Made by a program: the position numbers and the translations under genes. Shown here piece after piece: positions 6,738 through 9,550 of a stretch of 9,550 bases of DNA. The notes under the pieces are model-generated. The model saw nothing but the letters and a program-made list of their open reading frames with translations, searched no databases and was not told the origin of the DNA. The DNA comes from UBA4615 sp044359175 (GTDB lineage Bacteria > Pseudomonadota > Gammaproteobacteria > Burkholderiales > Burkholderiaceae_E): NCBI GenBank assembly GCA_044359175.1, contig JBIKMO010000163.1, forward strand, positions 1 to 9,550, read 5' to 3'. The stretch's first letter is position 1. The number at the start of each line of letters is the position of its first letter.

Positions 6738-7718
6738 ATGGACTACACCCGTTTCGGCCACAGCGGCCTCGAAGTGTCCCGCCTGTGCCTGGGCTGCATG
6801 AGCTACGGCGTACCCGAGCGCGGCTCGCATCCGTGGTCCCTCGGTGAGACGGAGGCCCGCCCGTTCATCCGTCGTGCGCTCGAACTCGGCATCAACTTCT
6901 TCGACAGTGCCAACGTCTATTCCGACGGCACCAGCGAGGAGATCGTCGGCCGCGCGCTGAAGGACTTCGCGCCGCGCGACGAGATCGTGCTCGCCACCAA
7001 GGTTCACGGCCGGATGCGCAAAGGGCCGAACGGCGCCGGCCTGTCGCGCAAGGCCATCCTCTCGGAGATCGATCACAGCCTGCGCCGCCTCGGTACCGAC
7101 TATGTCGACCTGTACCAGATCCACCGCTTCGACCCCGACACGCCGCTCGAGGAGACGCTGGAAGCGCTGCACGACGTCGTGAAGGCTGGTAAGGCGCGCT
7201 ATCTCGGCGCATCGTCGATGTACGCGTGGCAGTTCGCGCGTGCTCTGCATCTGGCCGATCGCCACGGCTGGACCCGCTTCGTCTCGATGCAGAACTACGT
7301 GAACCTGCTCTATCGCGAGGAGGAGCGTGAGATGCTGCCGCTGTGCCGCGCGGAGGGTGTCGCGGTGATGCCGTGGAGCCCGATGGCGCGCGGCCGGCTC
7401 ACCCGGGACTGGGACCAGGGCAGCGCCCGGAGCGAGACCGATGCCTTCGGGCGCTCGCTCTACGCAAAGACCGCTGACGCCGACCGCAAGGTGGTCGAGG
7501 CGGTCGCCGCGGTCGCCGCGGCCCGCGGGGTGCCGCGTGCGCAGGTCGCACTCGCCTGGGTGTTGCAGAAGCCGGGTATCACCTCGCCGATCGTCGGCGC
7601 GACGAAACTCGAGCACCTCGACGACGCGGTCGCCGCGATGTCGCTGCAACTGAGCCCGGAGGAGATCGCAGCGCTGGAGGCACCGTACGTGCCGCACGCG
7701 GTCGTCGGGCACGCCTGA
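6738..7718 (+). CDS. Aldo/keto reductase (YajO/Tas-like oxidoreductase)
   Basis: A 326-residue cytoplasmic (beta/alpha)8-barrel NADPH-dependent oxidoreductase that reduces carbonyl groups; the natural substrate cannot be read from sequence. The start at ATG 6738 has GGAGA nine bases upstream and gives the standard family opening MDYTRFGHSGLEVSRLCLG. The catalytic tetrad is complete: Asp56 and Tyr61 (FFDSANVYSDG), Lys88 (LATKVHG) and His129 (YQIHRFD). Further family blocks are GTDYVDLYQIH (119-129), VVKAGKARYLGASS (147-160), VMPWSPMARGRL (210-221), and the cofactor-binding end SPIVGATKLEHLDDAV (283-298). Length is normal for the family. The closest well-known E. coli relatives by general pattern are YajO and Tas; paralogues are many, so no symbol is given. 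It seems to be a single-gene unit: divergent from the orphan gene and converging on the tRNA and kinase genes. No obvious terminator follows. Confidence 0.95.
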   Translation: MDYTRFGHSGLEVSRLCLGCMSYGVPERGSHPWSLGETEARPFIRRALELGINFFDSANVYSDGTSEEIVGRALKDFAPRDEIVLATKVHGRMRKGPNGAGLSRKAILSEIDHSLRRLGTDYVDLYQIHRFDPDTPLEETLEALHDVVKAGKARYLGASSMYAWQFARALHLADRHGWTRFVSMQNYVNLLYREEEREMLPLCRAEGVAVMPWSPMARGRLTRDWDQGSARSETDAFGRSLYAKTADADRKVVEAVAAVAAARGVPRAQVALAWVLQKPGITSPIVGATKLEHLDDAVAAMSLQLSPEEIAALEAPYVPHAVVGHA

Positions 7719-7979
7719 TGGGGCTCACGGCCCGGTTCCTCATTGCATCTTCCGGGTCAGGCAGAGCGCAATCTGCGGGTAAGGGCAGACCGTGCCGAAC
7801 GTAACGAACATCGCGAATGGATCGGGCAGCACGCCGAGCGCGATCTTTCGGATCAGAGCGATGCCGCGCGGGCGGCCCCAGCGAAGATGCGTCTGCCTCG
7901 GCGGCGCACCGAGCGAGCGTTCGAGGTGACCGCACCCGCTTCGCCAGCACGGACCCTGCGCAGGTCCGCGTCCGACCCA
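7719..7979. other. Intergenic stretch between converging units
   Basis: About 260 bases between the reductase stop and the tRNA terminator. Open frames cross it on both strands, but they have arginine-rich, low-information translations and no convincing start sites. I see no gene, repeat or strong hairpin here. Confidence 0.5.
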
Positions 7980-8010
7980 AGAAGAACGCCCGCAGTGCGA
8001 ACACTGCGGG
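7980..8010 (-). terminator. Rho-independent terminator after the tRNA gene
   Basis: A perfect 9-bp stem, CCCGCAGTG (coding-strand 5' arm at 8010-8002) and CACTGCGGG (7997-7989), closed by a TTCG tetraloop. On the minus strand it is followed by GCGTTCTTCTT, a moderately T-rich tract. It starts 7 nt after the encoded CCA of the tRNA and would end transcripts coming from the tRNA and, by read-through, the upstream kinase gene. Confidence 0.8.
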
Positions 8011-8017
8011 CTGGGTA

Positions 8018-8094
<77 letters not shown>

Positions 8095-8107
8095 GAGGGC
8101 GCGGAGT

Positions 8108-9550
8108 CTACAGCGGCGCGCCCGGCGAGTCAAAGCCTGGGGATTCGAGCCGCTCGTGAGGTACGGCGAGCGCGCGCGTCTGCGGAAACACGATCACGAA
8201 TCGTGCGCCGGGCGGTCGCGCGCCTGGGCGCGCGGCCTCGATACGGACGCTGCAGCCGTGCTGCTCGGCGATCTCGCGGACGATGGCCAGACCCAGCCCG
8301 CTGCCGTCGACACCGGTGCCGAGCACGCGGTAGAAGCGTTCGAAAACCAGGTCGCGTTCGCCCTCGGGGATGCCCGGGCCGGAGTCCTCGACCTCGAGCT
8401 GCACCGGGCGGCCGTCGGCGACCACGCGCACGGTCACGCTGCCGCCGTCGGGCGTGTAGCGCAGCGCATTGTCGATCAGGTTGTTCAGCAGTTCGCGAAG
8501 CAACACCGGATGACCGGCTACGGTCGCGGGCGCGGGCGCGGGCTCGCCGGACGCGGCCGGCGCGTTCACCTCGAAGCCCAGGTCGCGCCCCCGGTCGAGC
8601 GCGGTCGGCACCCAATCGGTGACGACCTCGCGCGCGAACCCGGCGAGTTCCACCGGCGTCATCGTGGTCGAGTCGCGCAGGTTCTCCATCCGGGCGAGCG
8701 ACAGCAGCTGGCTGATCAGGTGGGCGGCGCGTTCGGAGCCCCGCGCGATCTGCTGCAGCGCGCGGCGCAGCTCGTCCGGATCGTGTTCGCGCAGCGCGAG
8801 CTCGCTCTGCGTCCGAAGGCCTGCGAGCGGGGTCTTCATCTGGTGCGCCGCGTCGGCGATGAAGCGCTTCTGCGCGTTCACGTTGCGCCCCAGACGCTCG
8901 AGCAGGTCGTTGAACGCGTCCACCAGCGGGGCGATCTCCTCGGGAGCGCCGAGTGGATCGATCGGGGACAGGTCGTCGGGGGCCCGGTCCCGGATGCGCC
9001 GCTGCAGCGTCTTCAGCGGCGCGAGGCCGCGGGACAGGCCGAACCAGACCAGCATCAACGCCAGGGGCAGGATCATGAACTGCGGAAAGATCACGCCCTT
9101 GATGATCTCGTTGGCCAGGCGCGCACGCTTGTCGAGCGTCTCCGCCACCTGCACCAGGACCGGTCCCAGGTCCTGCCGCGCACCTTCGGCCAGGTCCACG
9201 TAGACGTAGCCGATCCGCACCTGGTCGCCACGGTAGGTGGCGTTTCGCAGCTTGACCTCGCCGGGCTGCGGATAGTCGTACAGCCGGGGCTGGGGCAGAT
9301 CTCCGTCGCCCGCCAGCAGCTGACCGCCAGGGCCGAGTACCTGGAAATGCACGACGTCCTCGTCGTCGGCGGCGAGGAAGTCCTTCGCCGCCCGGGGAAG
9401 CGTGACGACCACACGGTCGGACGCGGTGCGCACCTGCTGGGCGAGCGCGACGGTGCGGTCGTCGAGCGCACGGTCGAACGGCGCGTCGGCGAGCGAGCGC
9501 GCCACGAGGAAGGTGACCGCGACCGACAGCGGCCACAGAAGCAGCAGCGG
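8108..9550 (-). CDS. Sensor histidine kinase, TctE-like (partial, N terminus outside window)
   Basis: An inner-membrane two-component sensor, at least 480 residues. The frame stays open to the right window edge; the first visible residues, PLLLLWPLSVAVTFLVARS, are the end of transmembrane helix 1, so only a short cytoplasmic start is missing. A periplasmic 2CSK_N-type sensor region follows (FDRALDDRTVALAQQV, LPRAAKDFLAADDED, LLAGDGDLPQP). Numbering from the GTG at 9505, helix 2 spans about 139-158, then a HAMP-like linker, the phospho-acceptor H-box ADAAHQMKTPLAGL (His221), the N-box LLNNLIDNALRYTP (339-352), the G1 box DSGPGIP (374-380) and the G2 box GSGLGLAIV (401-409). All ATPase motifs are intact. 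Known relatives (TctE) sense tricarboxylates and pair with a TctD response regulator, usually encoded just upstream, which would be beyond the right edge. Stop TAG 8108-8110; the tRNA gene begins 13 nt later. Confidence 0.95.
   Translation of the reverse strand, partial: PLLLLWPLSVAVTFLVARSLADAPFDRALDDRTVALAQQVRTASDRVVVTLPRAAKDFLAADDEDVVHFQVLGPGGQLLAGDGDLPQPRLYDYPQPGEVKLRNATYRGDQVRIGYVYVDLAEGARQDLGPVLVQVAETLDKRARLANEIIKGVIFPQFMILPLALMLVWFGLSRGLAPLKTLQRRIRDRAPDDLSPIDPLGAPEEIAPLVDAFNDLLERLGRNVNAQKRFIADAAHQMKTPLAGLRTQSELALREHDPDELRRALQQIARGSERAAHLISQLLSLARMENLRDSTTMTPVELAGFAREVVTDWVPTALDRGRDLGFEVNAPAASGEPAPAPATVAGHPVLLRELLNNLIDNALRYTPDGGSVTVRVVADGRPVQLEVEDSGPGIPEGERDLVFERFYRVLGTGVDGSGLGLAIVREIAEQHGCSVRIEAARPGARPPGARFVIVFPQTRALAVPHERLESPGFDSPGAPL

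Noticed and set aside
8130..9536. Long second open frame on the minus strand overlapping the kinase gene
   Set aside because: Arg/Ala/Pro-rich translation typical of an alternate frame in G+C-rich DNA; the overlapping frame contains every kinase motif.

Overview
The window is strongly G+C-rich bacterial DNA. The families present suggest a proteobacterium, probably a betaproteobacterium of the Burkholderiales type: a TctE-like sensor kinase with a 2CSK_N-type sensor region, a tRNA with CCA encoded in the gene, a four-helix diguanylate cyclase, and IS256- and IS1478/IS5-like transposase remnants. No rRNA or other strict taxonomic marker is present, so this placement is an inference.

The left two thirds (about 1-6200) looks like accessory DNA. 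From left to right it holds: a decayed, 5'-truncated IS256-family transposase (minus strand); the first codons of a small unrecognised gene (copy A); a long orphan gene for a repeat-containing protein of about 690 residues (minus); a second copy (B) of the same small-gene start, now on the plus strand; a 0.6-kb internally deleted IS5-family element with recognisable terminal inverted repeats, abutting copy B; a membrane diguanylate cyclase (minus); and a second orphan gene of about 361 residues (minus). The two orphan proteins resemble secreted effector or toxin-type proteins only in general character: modular build, Pro/Ala/Ser-rich N termini and no recognised enzyme signature. I do not assign them a function.

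The most interesting structure is the pair of inverted copies of one small gene start (MNNS[F/Y]AA..DGVAYEP). They differ mostly at synonymous third codon positions, so they appear to be protein-coding paralogues. Each is cut short next to a different insertion-sequence remnant. Copy A starts 6 nt after the stop codon of the repeat protein, an arrangement typical of effector-chaperone or toxin-immunity pairs.

The right third (about 6700-9550) looks like ordinary chromosomal DNA. It contains an intact aldo/keto reductase gene (plus). Converging on it from the right edge are a TctE-type sensor histidine kinase (minus, N terminus cut by the window edge), a CAT-anticodon tRNA gene starting 13 nt after the kinase stop, and a hairpin terminator that probably ends transcription of both. 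The switch between the two regions lies in a 550-bp stretch (6189-6737) where I can support no gene.
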